Assembly (NCBI GenBank): GCA_013365325.1
Contig: JABVXV010000017.1
Span: 1 to 64,000, forward strand
Direction of reading: 5' to 3'
DNA: 64,000 bases
From: Dipetalonema caudispina
Lineage: Eukaryota > Nematoda > Chromadorea > Rhabditida > Onchocercidae
Part shown: positions 50,501-63,900 of the stretch, piece by piece
Position numbering within the stretch: the first letter of the stretch is position 1
Layout: the number at the start of each line of letters is the position of its first letter
Made by a program: the position numbers and the translations under genes
Notes under the pieces: generated by a model
Seen by the model: the letters and a program-made list of their open reading frames with translations, nothing else
What the model was told of the DNA's origin: nothing
The model's database searches: none

Positions 50501-53500
50501 AGAGTTTCGTTATCAGTGATCCGTATCTCATATTTTCTAGTTATATTCTTCGTGACTGGCAACGTTATAGCAATTAAAAGCATTGATCGAATTTGATGAA
50601 GTTATAGCTGATAAGAAGAGTTAATCAGCGCGTTATTCTACCTTCTCATTATTCAACCGTTTGCGCCCACATCAGGAGATGGAAGAAATAAAATGAACGG
50701 GAGATTTTTGCGCTGTGTAGAGTTCGCTGACGAAATCAGTCTTTAGAGCGCAGAAGTTTTTTGAAAAAAAATTTTATGGAAATTAAAACTTTTCAAAAAT
50801 TCATCAAATTCCACCTCACCGTTATAGTACTGTTTATTATTGGACACGAAGATTGGTGATTAGAAAGATTAAATTTTACATTTTTTCTGATGAAAAAAGG
50901 AACGAGGAGAGACAGGATATTTTGAATAAACAATAAAAAATAGTAAATGGTCACAACGGTCGCAGTGTCCGTGATCATTTTACTTCTCACAATTAGAAAC
51001 AGGTATGTGGTATAAAAGAAAAAAAGTCGTAATTTCTTCACTGTTCAGATTCATAGATGAAAATGGTCCATAAATGGGGCTAATAAAAATAATTGATATT
51101 TATAGCCTTTTCAATTTCAATTCAATTACATGTTAAGATACCTTCTCTTATCAACATTTTTTCATGTTTTTGCCATCCTTTTAATGTTATTGTTTTTATT
51201 AATCACTGTTTGAGAAACAAAAATAAGGCAGACTTGAAAGGTAATTATCCGTCCACATTACTAAATCATACTGTTAATTAATTCGTATGAAATTGGGAAC
51301 AACCGAATCCTGAATTATGTTTAAAATTGGGGAAGGAACTGAATTTTAGATGATAGAATGTTTGGGAAGGTAATTAATTTATGGCCTACAATTTAAGTTG
51401 TACAACTACATTTTACTTTTTAAATTTCGAAACATTTTAGCATAACCATTGCACTTCAGTTGAATAGAAAGGATTGTGTAATTGAAATGAATAAAAAACA
51501 ATTCTGAATTGGACAGTACTGCATCTTAATAGAACAAGACCGCTTCTGTGTTAAAATTGCTTGTTCACTTAGCACTCGATGTTTTTCAATTTAGAATTTC
51601 TATATTCGAATTTTTCACACTTAAATTCAAACGAACTTTTACTTTAGCCACGTAATTACTTTCTCGAAAAATTCGAAAAATTTTATGAAAAAGACACTGT
51701 TGGAATCAATTATAAAAAATTTAGAACTCATTGAATTGCTGTTTATGAAGACGGTACTGATGAGTGACCTTCAATGCTTGAAATGTATATATTTTGATTT
51801 AGAATAAGTGAATATCATTTATAAAATACTAATATATTTTATTATCTATTCCAACTCAGTTCATCGTCTACCTTCCAATCCTTTCCATTCTATCCTTCAA
51901 CTCGTTGACCACAACTATCTTCTATTGTTGTTCATGGAATAGAAAATTCAATTTTTTAAGTTCATCATCAACTGAATCCCAGTTATCCGAAAAGCCATTC
52001 ATGGAATCCATTCGTATTAACAATTCAATAAATTTAAGTAGCAGTCTAAACAATAGGGGAGTAAGTTTACTAAATGAGTAATTACCTAATTTAATAATAT
52101 CGGAAAGGTCAAAACCCTGGAAATATTTATTCATATCATTTTTTCTAACAGTTTTTGTTTATTAAAGTATATGTATACTGATAGATAATTAAGTGTATGA
52201 TAGGTAGCATTGACACGTAACGGTATGGCAAACAACGCCCTTCGCTGATACAACTTGTTTATTTTTCATGAAATTTTATCCCGAAGACCTCATTTACGAA
52301 GACATTTTCATGATATGTGACATCGATGAAGATGAACTTGCTGATGTATGGCTCATTGAATGAATTTTGATGGTTGCTGTAGAAAATTAAGTGAAAAATT
52401 AGGGGAACAAACAAAAGAAGAGAACACGCTTAGTTGTCCATTTCTTGTTATCTTGAAAGATTAAAATTAATTAGCGCGTGAGAATCTATGTAAGATTGGA
52501 AGACTTTTTAAGTTCAAATAATTTTAAAAACTAAAATTGATAAACTATTGTGTTAGCTAGAGCTAAATCTTCTGCCGAGGATTTGCTTCTACCTCTCGCA
52601 TCATACATTTTTAGCTTCTGTCCAGATGATTGGTCTAAATACCTTATTTACTTTCCCAGATTTGTCAGAAATTCAAAAAGAGAATGACATGAAACATGCA
52701 TAACTCTTAAAATTCTCTGCGCCCCTTCCATCAAATTATGATTCGAATTTGTCGAAATGTTGATGGATTTGATTTACTTAGGTTATGACTGAAAAACTGA
52801 GTAATTCAAAGAGATTTGAAATTATAAATCTATTTTTTGAAATTTGAAACGAAAATATATCAATGACAATAAATAAGTAAAAGGAGAAAATGTAGAAAGT
52901 AGTTGAGGGATTGTTGAAAACATGGGAAATGGAAGGGTTTTTTGAGACAAAACAAGGAAATGGGGAAATGAAAATAGGTTAAAGTTTAAGGTATCCGTTC
53001 ACAAAAATCAACATTCCTTTTCTCGACGACCGATGAAGAGCTGAACTTTTCTCAACAAACTGTTAGAGCTTAACATACCACGTAATTCTTGGAGCACTTC
53101 TTTACTTGGATATTGTTAAATAACAACTGGCTGATTGAGTTTTGTATGATGTATAACTAAAATCGAACTAGATGATCTAAAAGTAGTTTCTTGAACTGCT
53201 GCTCCTAATCTCTGATTTTTCTATATATCAGGAATAACTGAACTGATGTTAACATTTTTCAGGTTAATAAATACCAAAAGACCTGTGTGTAAAGCTAAAA
53301 GCTTTGAGGGCATGAATCTTATTAAATTTTGTTAAATTATCTTAAACGAGGACAAAGACATAGTTATCGCTGTCCATTGATTGTCGCAGAAAGCCAGTTT
53401 TTTTTTGATTTTTTTGATTAGATAACCACGAATGTTATTGCTCTTATCTGCGTGATAACGTCATGATATCGTAATCAAACGGCAGCAATAATGGGAACAC

Positions 53501-56355
53501 GTTTTTCGTTATCCAACAAACAAAAGACTTCTTTTAACCGGCAGCTATAATTCAGTTAATTAATAGCAAATTCGTTTGCACTACACAATTGGATAATGCC
53601 ACTTTCAGTTCCTTTATTTACCTCCCAACACTTTAACAATTACTTACTATTCTTCGTTTTGAAAACTAGAAAAATTCAAAAAGTTCAAACATATTGCGCA
53701 GACAACTAACTATTAGATGTTATAATCAAAGATAATATATTATTGATGCTTTAGACCAAATCAATTTTTTTGCTAAAGTATAAATTTCATCTATTGCAGA
53801 CCAATCCACCAGGTATGTTTGCTAATGTGAAAGTGATGATTTCGTTTCATGAAGAATTTATCACGAAAGTGGATAGGGTTAGTTCATCATTTGTTTCATC
53901 TTAAAATTTTGAAATAAAATGGAAAAACAATTACAAATTAATAATCAACCAGAGGACCTTCTTGCTATTCGTATCATGTTGATGGGACATAGAATTTGGT
54001 TTTAAATTCGATCCCTTATCATTTACTGTTTGAAGTTATTAAATAAGAAGAGATAAGGAACTTTATGTTCTAGCAAATTCCAAAGCATAAGTATTTGAGA
54101 AAGGGAAAGATGACAGTTAAGATAGATTGCTCCAAGTAAATATCTTAGATAAGATATTTTATTTTCAGGGCTATGAAATTAGTTGTTTCTACATGGAAGC
54201 AGATAAAACAGTGACATATCCATTGACAGTATCAATGAAGTCGTTGGAACCATTCACAGAACTTGCCGAAATGCCACGGTGTCATTATGAAGTAGTGGAT
54301 CCAATTTCTATGGAACCACTATCAGTCGTTTCTGTTGGCAGTAAATTGCTTCATAAATGGAAATGTGATTCCACTGCTACAAGTAAATATTTTTTACTGC
54401 ATATAAATTAATTAATAACAGTAAGATCAGATAGGATTAATGATATTGTCTTACAAAAATTCAATTTAAGTAATTGACGAAAAACTAACAAAAATTTCTC
54501 GTGTTATACTACTATCACACAATAATTAGCATGATTTCAGCAATATTTAATTCACTAATTAACCCAGTCGAAAGCAAGGGATTTAAAACATTCAAAACGT
54601 TAGTTTAAAGTAGAAACAGAGTGAAATAAAGTTACAGATGAAGCTGAAATAAAATTGCAATTTAAGCACTTTTATTTCAGCTTCATCTGTATTTCTTAAA
54701 CTTCTTGCAGGTTTGCCTAGTTTTAAAAAAGTTAAAACTTCCTGCATTAAATCGACTTGTTTCTTTACCTCTTTATTGCCTAGTTTTACTTTTTTTTTCT
54801 AGTTTAAGCAGTCTATTTTTTATATTAATAATATCAGCTAAGATTAATTCCATCTCTACTACTCCGGCATCTGATATTGGATCTATTTTATTATAGATAT
54901 AGCACAATAACATCCTCATGCTCAATTAAATTTGATGGATCTAAAAAAACTACTTAGCTAAGATAAAAAAGGATGAATCTATGAGTCATATTTTATTTGA
55001 AATGGGATTTAGATTTAAATAAAAAAATGAAACACTGATTACTGCAGTGATAACTGCGAAAGCGAAGAAGAATTATGATGAATTCAAAGTTTTTAAGTAG
55101 TAAAAATATTGCTAATTATATGAAATACACGAATGAATTGTATATTTCTATTGCTATAACAATATCAATGTCAGACTTATGGTGTATGACGGTTCATTCA
55201 TGCTTTGTCGAAGATGGATCTGGCACACAATTCGTTATACTCAACGAGGATGGGTAAGTTTCGTTTTTCAACTTCAGCACTTTTTTTAACTTTTCGAGAT
55301 GCTTTCAACTTCAGTTTTTCCTTCATAGCGTAAAAACTATTCCATTTGCAAATCCATGACCTAACGAAATCAGAATAGCAGTGACCAATGTATGATCATA
55401 TTATTAAAAATAGCCAAATAAGTAGAACGTCATTCTAGTAGGAATAGAAAAATTAAAAAAGTAACTTCGTTTTATTCAACTGTACCTGTGGTATTTGATT
55501 ATAAACTAAACTTCATTTTAGGTGTGCAATCGATCGGTATTTGTTGGATAACTTAGAATACGGTCCCAGAGAATTAGAAGCACAAAAGGAAGCACACGCT
55601 TTTAAATTTGCAGATAAAGTGGTAGTGAACTTTCAATGCTCAGTCAGGTTGGATATTCGAGACGGTGAATGCCCAGTAAGATATTTTTCAATTGGGATAT
55701 CATACAACGATTTTGATACACAAATAAGTGCTGTATTAGAAAGTCATTTGTCTTATCAAAGATTATGCTTTACAATGCGTTATCAGTAAGAATTTCTATA
55801 CTCCTGTTATCTCTAAATTTTGTCTAAGAAATTGACTGAGTGGACAGCGCTGTTCATTTAATTTCAATTTTCTATCTTCTAGCTATTTGTGTTTTACTGT
55901 TTGTTTAATTTTTGCGCTTTTCAGAAGCCACAATGCCGAGATTTGAGCAACCAAAGGAGGGCAGTAAGACGGCGAGCATTACCGGATTTGCCGTTAGTGT
56001 TGAACTTAACTGACCGTATGGCTGAGGTAGATGTCCGTTCACAACAGCTCGATGTACTGGACACTCAGCTAGGTATCTTTCGTTTTACCTGCTACTATTC
56101 ATCAATATTGAAGTTCACATCATTAATTTCTCCTTTTTTAAATTTCTTCCAACATTTTTGTATATAATTATAGATTTCGGCGTTTCACCGAACAATCCTC
56201 GGGTAGCCGCACAGATTCGTCGATTGCAAAGGCCGGAGGGTGACTGTATCAATACGACATCAGTAGTTGTTGGTGCTTCACTCTGTGCTACGGTGATACT
56301 TGTATTGGTCGTTCATGCCGTGTATCTTTATAGAAGGACACAGCTTAAACGATAG
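47575..56355 (+). CDS. Cuticlin-like ZP-domain transmembrane protein
   Basis: Secreted cuticle component: ZP domains polymerise into extracellular matrix, and cuticlins build nematode cuticle ridges and bands. Eight exons: 47575-47692, 49738-49925, 53800-53877, 54169-54382, 55175-55253, 55522-55675, 55925-56072, 56174-56355; 386 residues. A signal peptide fills exon 1 (LPIPLLLLIQAVV, cleavage near residue 33). The ZP domain begins at VECGEDTIEV (C46) and includes the family hallmarks CFYMEADK, HKWKCDS, MTVHSCFVEDG, LDNLEYG and FQCSV. A furin-type site RAVRRR|A lies at residues 289-295, and a transmembrane helix at about 357-379 is followed by a short basic tail, the usual order for release of the ectodomain. 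Introns 1 (2.0 kb) and 2 (3.9 kb) are far larger than the others here. AATAAA at 56573-56578 is the likely poly(A) signal. I cannot say which cut or cutl paralog it is. Confidence 0.93.
49926..53799. other. 3.9-kb intron 2 of the cuticlin-like gene, with a possible nested minus-strand gene
   Basis: Mostly featureless AT-rich DNA. At 51922-52134 (minus) a 70-codon frame starts with ATG and ends in an acidic, protein-like stretch (WDSVDDELKKLNFLFHEQQ); a TTTCCAG acceptor near its start and GTAATT donor/TTTAG acceptor inside suggest a possible spliced gene. At 52268-52363 (plus) a divergent 31-codon acidic frame begins MKFYPEDLIYED. Neither is recognised. Confidence 0.25.
54633..54691. ncRNA. 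Intronic perfect hairpin, candidate small-RNA precursor
   Basis: In intron 4 of the cuticlin-like gene, arms 54633-54654 and 54670-54691 are perfectly complementary over 22 bp, separated by a 15-nt loop. The size is that of a microRNA precursor, but a perfect stem is equally typical of a young inverted repeat or a small foldback element. No known microRNA sequence was recognised. Confidence 0.35.
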
Positions 56356-57966
56356 TAGGATAAAGTTGAGCGGAACTCGAAGTTCACGTAAACACTATTT
56401 CTACTTTTCCTTTGGTTCCTTGTCTTTTATGAAACGTATGTTCGGGTAAAGTTTATACTTCTACTTCTGGGAATGAAGTTCAAATTTTCATTCTCAGAAA
56501 TTAATTCATTCTTCATTTCTTCATTTCCAGAATTTTTTTAGGAAATGTCCGACTTTCTCTTGGTATTTCCTTAATAAACTTTTTTTTTTTCCTTTTGTGA
56601 AATTGCTCTTTATATATGCAAAATAGCGATCAAGCCAAAGAGACTTCATTTCTGTTCGTAATCTAAAAGTTATTTTCTACATACGGGCTATTCAAAACTT
56701 ATTGGTAATATCGATCACCCAAACTTAATGAGATGGCAAGTTATACTTCACATGTCTTTACTCTGATACTAAAGAAATTACTTTATTATTGATTATTCAA
56801 GGCGACAGGAAAGGTTTAATCCAATTTTTAACAAGGGCCTGACTATCTTAGATTTCACTTAACTTTTTCACATCCAACTTATTCAAGTTCTTATTAAAAT
56901 TGGATCAAAACGTTTCCATTTGATTCAGCATATGTAGACATGTTATGTTAAGTCAATTGGACACTAATTACTGTTCAAATTGTTTAATTACTGTACAAAT
57001 AGTTATGCATGAAACTTTTCCTTTGTGGCATTATTGTCGACTAACTAATATCGAAATAGGGAATTCTTAATACTGCATCTTAAATTTCCTAAAAAGAAGA
57101 TTTAAGAAAAAGTTTTTTTCAATTTCCCATTTTCTTCACAAAGCTAAAACATTCATTACATCAGCGGCTTTGCTTATTCCATTGATTGTAAACTTTCATA
57201 CCTCTTTTGTTTAAAATCATCCATGAATAGATCACCGTAATTTGAGAAATATTCAATAAACAAATTTCATATATGATTCCCATGATGTTACCATTGCGAA
57301 TAGCATAGGCCATTTGGTTTACAATTGATTATTTGGAGATTATATTTTAATTAAATTAATTGGCTGGTTCAGTTTTCCATGGGACTCATTCCATAGTCAT
57401 ATTTTGCTTTTACTAATAATTCAATGACAATATATTGTTATTATATGTTGTACATTACTGTTTGTTTGTTCATTCAATATATTTGTGCGTGTTCTTTTGA
57501 AATTATACCAATTTTTTTCATTATTAAATTGAAATTTTCGTTCACGAAATTTTGTTTAATTTCTGATTACCATTTTGAAAAGTTTGTATTATATCATTAG
57601 CGCGTGGTTTATTGCCTGATAATAAAATAAAGCTTGCAGGATTCTACTTAAATACTGGCCAATTATGGGGTAAAGTTCAAAGGAGTGAAAGTTAGACAGT
57701 TAAACAGTAACTAGCAACAAAACATTTCTCATACAAATAAGATTGGAATTTAAAGAGCTAAAATAAATTTGCCAAAAAGTTAGAAGAAAATTTTTGAAAT
57801 GAGTGGTAACAATTTAAACATAGTTTATAACAACAAATTAGTAATATGACGATATCAATATTGGAAATGATAGGGTATGAAATTGTCATTTTATATCATA
57901 CCTTAACAACTTTAGGGACGGGAGACGGTTTTACAACTCATTAATTGAAAGTAATTTAGTATGTAA
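56356..57966. other. Convergent intergenic region
   Basis: Between the 3' ends of the cuticlin-like gene and the LDL-receptor-like gene. Apart from the cuticlin poly(A) signal I see no feature. I searched the minus strand for a transmembrane or cytoplasmic exon belonging to the LDL-receptor-like gene and found none. Confidence 0.45.
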
Positions 57967-60900
57967 TCAATGACTCCAACCTATGGCTAAATCGGCACAG
58001 TACAATTCATCCGATTCATCGTAGCAATCCATGTAACCGTCACATCGTTGCGATCGCAAAATACATTTGCGATTATCACGACATGGGAACATACGTTCAT
58101 CATACATGCAAATCGCTATCGCTGCAACAAATCGTGTTGATGAACTTTGAAAATATTCTAAAATACAAAAAATCCAAAGACTTCAAAAGCAATGAAATAT
58201 TAAACACTTATTTTTTTGACTTCAGTTGTTTGTTAACAGATGTTTATGAAATAAACGGCATCAAAATAGTTTTGGTAAACGAATGAAATGAAGAAATACT
58301 TACGACATTCCATCTCATCATCTCCATTTCCACAGTTGTAGGATCCATCACATCGATATATCAAACTGAGGCACCTAAAATACTTACTTCAAAGATTCGT
58401 TACTTCATTTACAACGAAAACAGACTTACCTCTTTTCCTTGGTACTAAAAACTGTATTTTAAAAGAAGAAAAAAAAGAAGGAAATTATTTCTGATAGATA
58501 GAAAAAAATGAAAAGATCAAACGAGAAGAGCATGCGGAAGTGATCATCGCCCCAAGACTGACGACAGATCATGCCATCAAGATTGATTAATTATATTTTA
58601 CAAATATTAGATGTCTACTGTGTTTGACATAAATCAAAAAGAATATGGTGGAATAAAAACACTTTAACTCTTGAAACAACAACCAACTTTTTTATGTGTT
58701 AATCTGAAATTGATGGAATCGAACTGGAAATTTCCAAACTTTTAGACTACTGTGAGAGTAGAAAACGATGCTACTACTCTACGAATCTGCTCTCCAAATT
58801 TGATTGTTAGAAGATTGAAAACCTATGGAGCATGCATTGAACTCATGAATGTTTTCACTAAAAAAAAAAAACTCTTAAAAATAACGATTCCCGTGGATTT
58901 TTCAATCAATAATTTTATAAAATCGAACTTGTGATCTGGTCGCGAGCATAGCAGCTGATCTTTCTTACAGTTTGGCTCACAAAAACCATTTTCATGCATG
59001 ATAAATCCTTCGGTGCATAAACATTGCGGTCCAGAACCATCAAGCTTTGGTACACAGATATGTTGACATTTAGCCGTTTCACAAACATTAGGAGCTGAAG
59101 TATAATTCAATGAGCCGGCAAAATTCTAATAAGTTTCAAAATTTAAAACTTAATTTTTAGATCTTTTTTTTTGTTTTAATTTTTTTTACAAAAGCATTAC
59201 AATAAATTGCGGTCTACCTTCCATTTGCATAGCGGGATGATATGCCTTGAGAGAATACGGTGGCAATACAGTTCTCATCAACATCGTTGGATTTTGACCG
59301 GTAAGTTTATTAGCAAATAGAAATCCACGGCGGGTCCAGTCACTCCAAAAGATCATATCATCAAATACCGTCAACCCGAAAACATGTGGCACCAACTGAT
59401 CATCATTGATTATAACTCGTCGACCCGTTCCATCCAAATCTGCCATCCTAGATTAGAGATTGGAATAAAAATTATGTGGAAATTTTGGATACGTAAATAA
59501 TGCGATAAAACAAGAAAATTCTTCCTTCTTGAGGTAAATTATGATAGTAATCATGAATTTATACAATATAATAGTAATATTTAAAAATCGAATGAACTCA
59601 ATAACGTCGCGGAAAGCATCAGCCCAATAGAGACGTTCTGCAAAATAGTCAATAGCCAGTGCATTTGGCCAAACTAAGTCTTCAGTGATAATTTTCTTTG
59701 CTTGAGTACCATCCATAGCAAGGCGAACTATGAATGGTTCTACTCCCCAATCGCTTGCAAATAGTTCGCTACAAAGAATGCATTTATCATCAATTATATA
59801 AATTAATTAACCATGAAGGAACAAATATAATCTTTACTTCCCTATTCTTGAAGAGAATGCTGATGGTATTTCGAGATTAAGCAAAGCCACAAGGAACAGA
59901 TACAGTCATTTTTGTTTGTTCGAAAAGAACAAGATTTTTACTCAATTTCATCGACTATTAACATTTTGATATTGTTGTCATAGGCGCTTTTCGAATTGTT
60001 GTAGCTGGGAAACAACGGGCTCAGTAATAAGTTATAAAATGATTTCAGAATTATAAAATATATTTCAAGAATGGAAAAGTACCGTGTCGATGGATAAGCG
60101 ACTAAAGCTCGAGGTAACTGGAAAAACCCATCGTAAAGTGATGCTCTATAAAGACCATCAAGACGTTGCACATGTAACCGCTTTTGACGTAGGGTATACA
60201 AATTCCTGAAGAATATCCCGGCATTCCTTTTTTCTCGTCGATTTTCAGGATTATTTCAATTGCATTTTTGTTATTAAATTTATTTTTTAAAAATACTAAC
60301 CGTAATAATGCTTGCTCGGTATAAGTCAAGAATAATAATCCACTAATTAATGATTTAATTGCATTTCAGATTATCAGTTACATAGGATTTGATAGATAGT
60401 TAATAGTGTTATTACATTTTCACTACACTGTCATTATCGCTGATACTGCTAACACAATTAGAACTGTTATTAAATACTATCACGTAAAACAAATCGTATT
60501 ATCAGCAGATTTTAATAATGATAATGATCAAAGTATATTAATTACCTATGTATCCAATCAACAACGATTCCTTCTGTACCTTCGACATCATGATTTTGTA
60601 TGACATGTACTTTCTTGCTATCAAACAAGTTTACGTACTGGATTAAATTTCTTGTTAGATCCACATAATACAATTTCTTTTCCTGGAATAAAATTTAGAG
60701 TTATCATTGTAAAATAAAGAATTATGAAAAAACTCGAATTCTTCAATGAAGCTAAAAACAAGATGGAAAAAACATTTTTTATAAAAAAATTGCCTTGAAA
60801 TCATAATCGAACATGGCCACTTTTTCATCTCCATAGCTAGGTGCCAACTTCAGCTGGGATTTTGCATTATGTGTTATGTTCCAGACACTATGCGAATGAG

Positions 60901-63900
60901 CCAAGAAAAATCGAACTGCTTCTGAAAATATGTTATCAGGTTTACGGTAGTAAATCAACATTTACTGCATTACTTCTTCATCTCTTACAACATTTATTGC
61001 AGTTGTAGTTAAGCAAAATCGAAAGGTCCAATGAAATGTTATACTTAATGAATTTCAAGAAATAGGAAATAATGTGTAAACAATGCCAAACAATTAAGAT
61101 GAGTTAAAGGAAAAAAAAAAAAAAAATGTCAAGAATAAACGAACCGCTATCAGTTCGATAGCACTGATGACCATTTCGAGCCAATTTGTACAAAGGGCCA
61201 AAACATTCACATTCATAACTACCTCGCTTATTGATACATTTCTGTGAACAAAAATGTTTATTGGCGGCGCATTCATCCACATCTAAATCGCAGCACAAAG
61301 AATAATTTTGATTTTTAGTGTTAAACTGAAAAGTTTCATTTGACCTGAATTATTGATCTCTCTAACGAACCTGTTCACTACTTTTATTAAATCATTTGGC
61401 ATCATAATAATATTCCCTACATTCAAACAAAAGTAATGGATTATTTTGAGACGCAATGATTGGTAATTTAAATCGGTTAAACCAAAAAATTAAAGCGAAT
61501 TTACTAAAATGACTGTTTACAAAGACCTTAAAAGTATAAGCAACAGTTCTCTCCAGGCTATCTTAAAACTGAACAATCATTCATATGCTTTTCAAATCAC
61601 TTAGAACTAATACCAAATCGAAAGTGAATGAAACTGTGAACATCTCTGAAAGCTAATAATTCCATTGATAAAATAGCAAAGCTATCAAACTAACCGATAC
61701 ATATCGCAGAATGTTCATCGTAATAGAAACCCTGCGGACAATCAGTTACTGTACAGTTACTACACAACCAGCGATCAGAATAATCACTGCTATCACCTAT
61801 AATATTTGCAATGTTCCCAAAATCAACTTTGACATAAATGAAGTATTTGCTTGTTTCCACAACTTATCATTAATTAAATTACGACTGGTTAATAATTATT
61901 AAGATTTGAACATTCTACTCTTTTAAAGGTATTCTTTCTTTTCTAAGTTTGATATTACGAGAACAAAAAGAATGATATGAAGTGATAATCATCAACATTT
62001 TGAATAGTATTGACGAGGCTGATAATGCCAGCTAAGCTCGTTGTTGAAAAAAATATTTTAAGCAATAATGTGATATAAACCGATGGAGAAGCACTAAACA
62101 GAAACGAGTTCATTACCATCATCCGTTGGTTGTCGAGTTGGCTGACCAGAAACGGTTTCATTACGGTCATCCGTTGGTTGCCGAATTGACTGGCCAGAGA
62201 CGCTTTTATTGTGGTCATCTGTTGGTTGATAATCGGTTTCATTACGGTCATTCGTTGGCTGCCGAGTTGGCTGACCAGAAACGGTTTCATTACGGTCATC
62301 CGTTGGTTGCCGAATTGACTGGCCAGAAACGGTTTTATTACGGTCATCCATTGGCTGCCGAGTTGGCTGATCAGTAACGGTTTCATTACGGTCATCCATT
62401 GATTGCCGAATTGACTGGCCAGAGACGCTTTTATTGTGGTCATCTGTTGGTTGATGATCGGTTTCATTACGGTCATCCATTGGCTGCCGAGTTGGCTGAT
62501 CAGTAACAGTTTCATTACGGTCATCCATTGGTTGCCGAATTGAGTGGCCAGAGACGCTTTTATTGTGGTCATCTGTTGGTTGATGATCGGTTTCATTACG
62601 GTCATCCATTGGCTGCCGAGTTGGCTGATCAGTAACGGTTTCATTACGATCATCCGTTGGTTGCCGAATTAACCGAGCAAGGATGGTTTCATTATGGTCA
62701 GCCGTCGGTTGTCGCAAATAACAATTGCTATTGTTCGCATTAATTAAGATCTCAAAGTAGTTTTGCATGTTCTGTAAAAAAGAAGTAAGCTGTTTACAAT
62801 GTACAACGATCATATGAGAAAATTTAATTTTAGGTGAAGCAAGGAATGTTTCCATCGCTTGAAAGACCTAAAAGCTTGATTCTTAAACATTTTCCAGTCT
62901 ATGTGATGTTTACCAAGTCAATAAATTCCACTACTTGTGCTCAAAAAACTTCATCCAACAAGTCTCATATTCTCCTGTTTCCAAAATTATTTTGAAGCCT
63001 TTTTGAAACCTAAACTTTATCAAACACTAAGTCTTGGAACAAAAGAATTTCGAGCAGTTAGACTATTCCAGAGAAGAAACAAACCCTTGTAATTTGAGGA
63101 CACTCATCATAAAAGGATTTAGTAATTCCGCACCCAAGGAACCATTTAGAGAATTTACACCGTTGTGATGACAAATCCGATTCTTCCTGATTGAAAATAT
63201 AGAATTAAAATTCGATTTCTTAAAAGCTACGGATAAGAAAGTTAGAAATTAGAAAGATAATTATTCAGTTTTTACATTCCAAAATGCGATTAATAGCAAG
63301 ATTAGTTCTAAAACCGGTTAATGGTGTTGTTCAAAACAAAACCTGCATTAGTCAGCTAAGAACCTTAGAGAAAATTCAAAGGTTGTAAAACTGATATCTA
63401 AATAAAACAAAAATGAACCATTTTAAAAAGAGAATTGTATCTATCCGTGAAATGAGTAACATTTGAGCATTCGCTTTCATTATAAATTAAATGAAGCTTT
63501 TGCACACAACTTTCTTGATTTAATAATAAATTAGCGAAGCTATCGCCGCAGTAATAATCGTAAATCTTTTCTAGTTGTATATTCATATTCCTAAAAAAGT
63601 AGTTGAAATATTGGTACTTCTTGACTAGTACACAAATGTAACTTTCACATGACTTATACGACTGATAACAATTGAATTTGTGCTAGTTTCAGTGTTATAT
63701 GAAATATACCGGTTACATGCTACGAAAATGAAAATACAAACCTGCACTGCGAACTAATGCCCTGAACATTTTTCTTGTAAATTTTATAAGCTAAACAAGG
63801 AGTTCTCTCAATTAATTGATTAAAAGGAGTCCGGAACAATTGGTATCCGAGATATTCATATTTCCTTAATTCTTTTGCCGCTTTCACTACATATCGTTCA

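Noticed and set aside
58424..58438. 15-nt micro-exon between TTTTTAG and GAG|GTAAGT in the LDL-receptor-like gene
   Set aside because: Joining 58929 directly to 58374 is in phase and gives the normal LDLa cysteine spacing; the micro-exon would lengthen the C2-C3 loop. Kept only as an alternative.
62126..62377. Plus-strand frame and a second minus frame across the minisatellite
   Set aside because: A repeat whose unit is a multiple of 3 stays open in several frames. Only the minus frame at 62117-62771 splices in phase to flanking exons and encodes the sequons.
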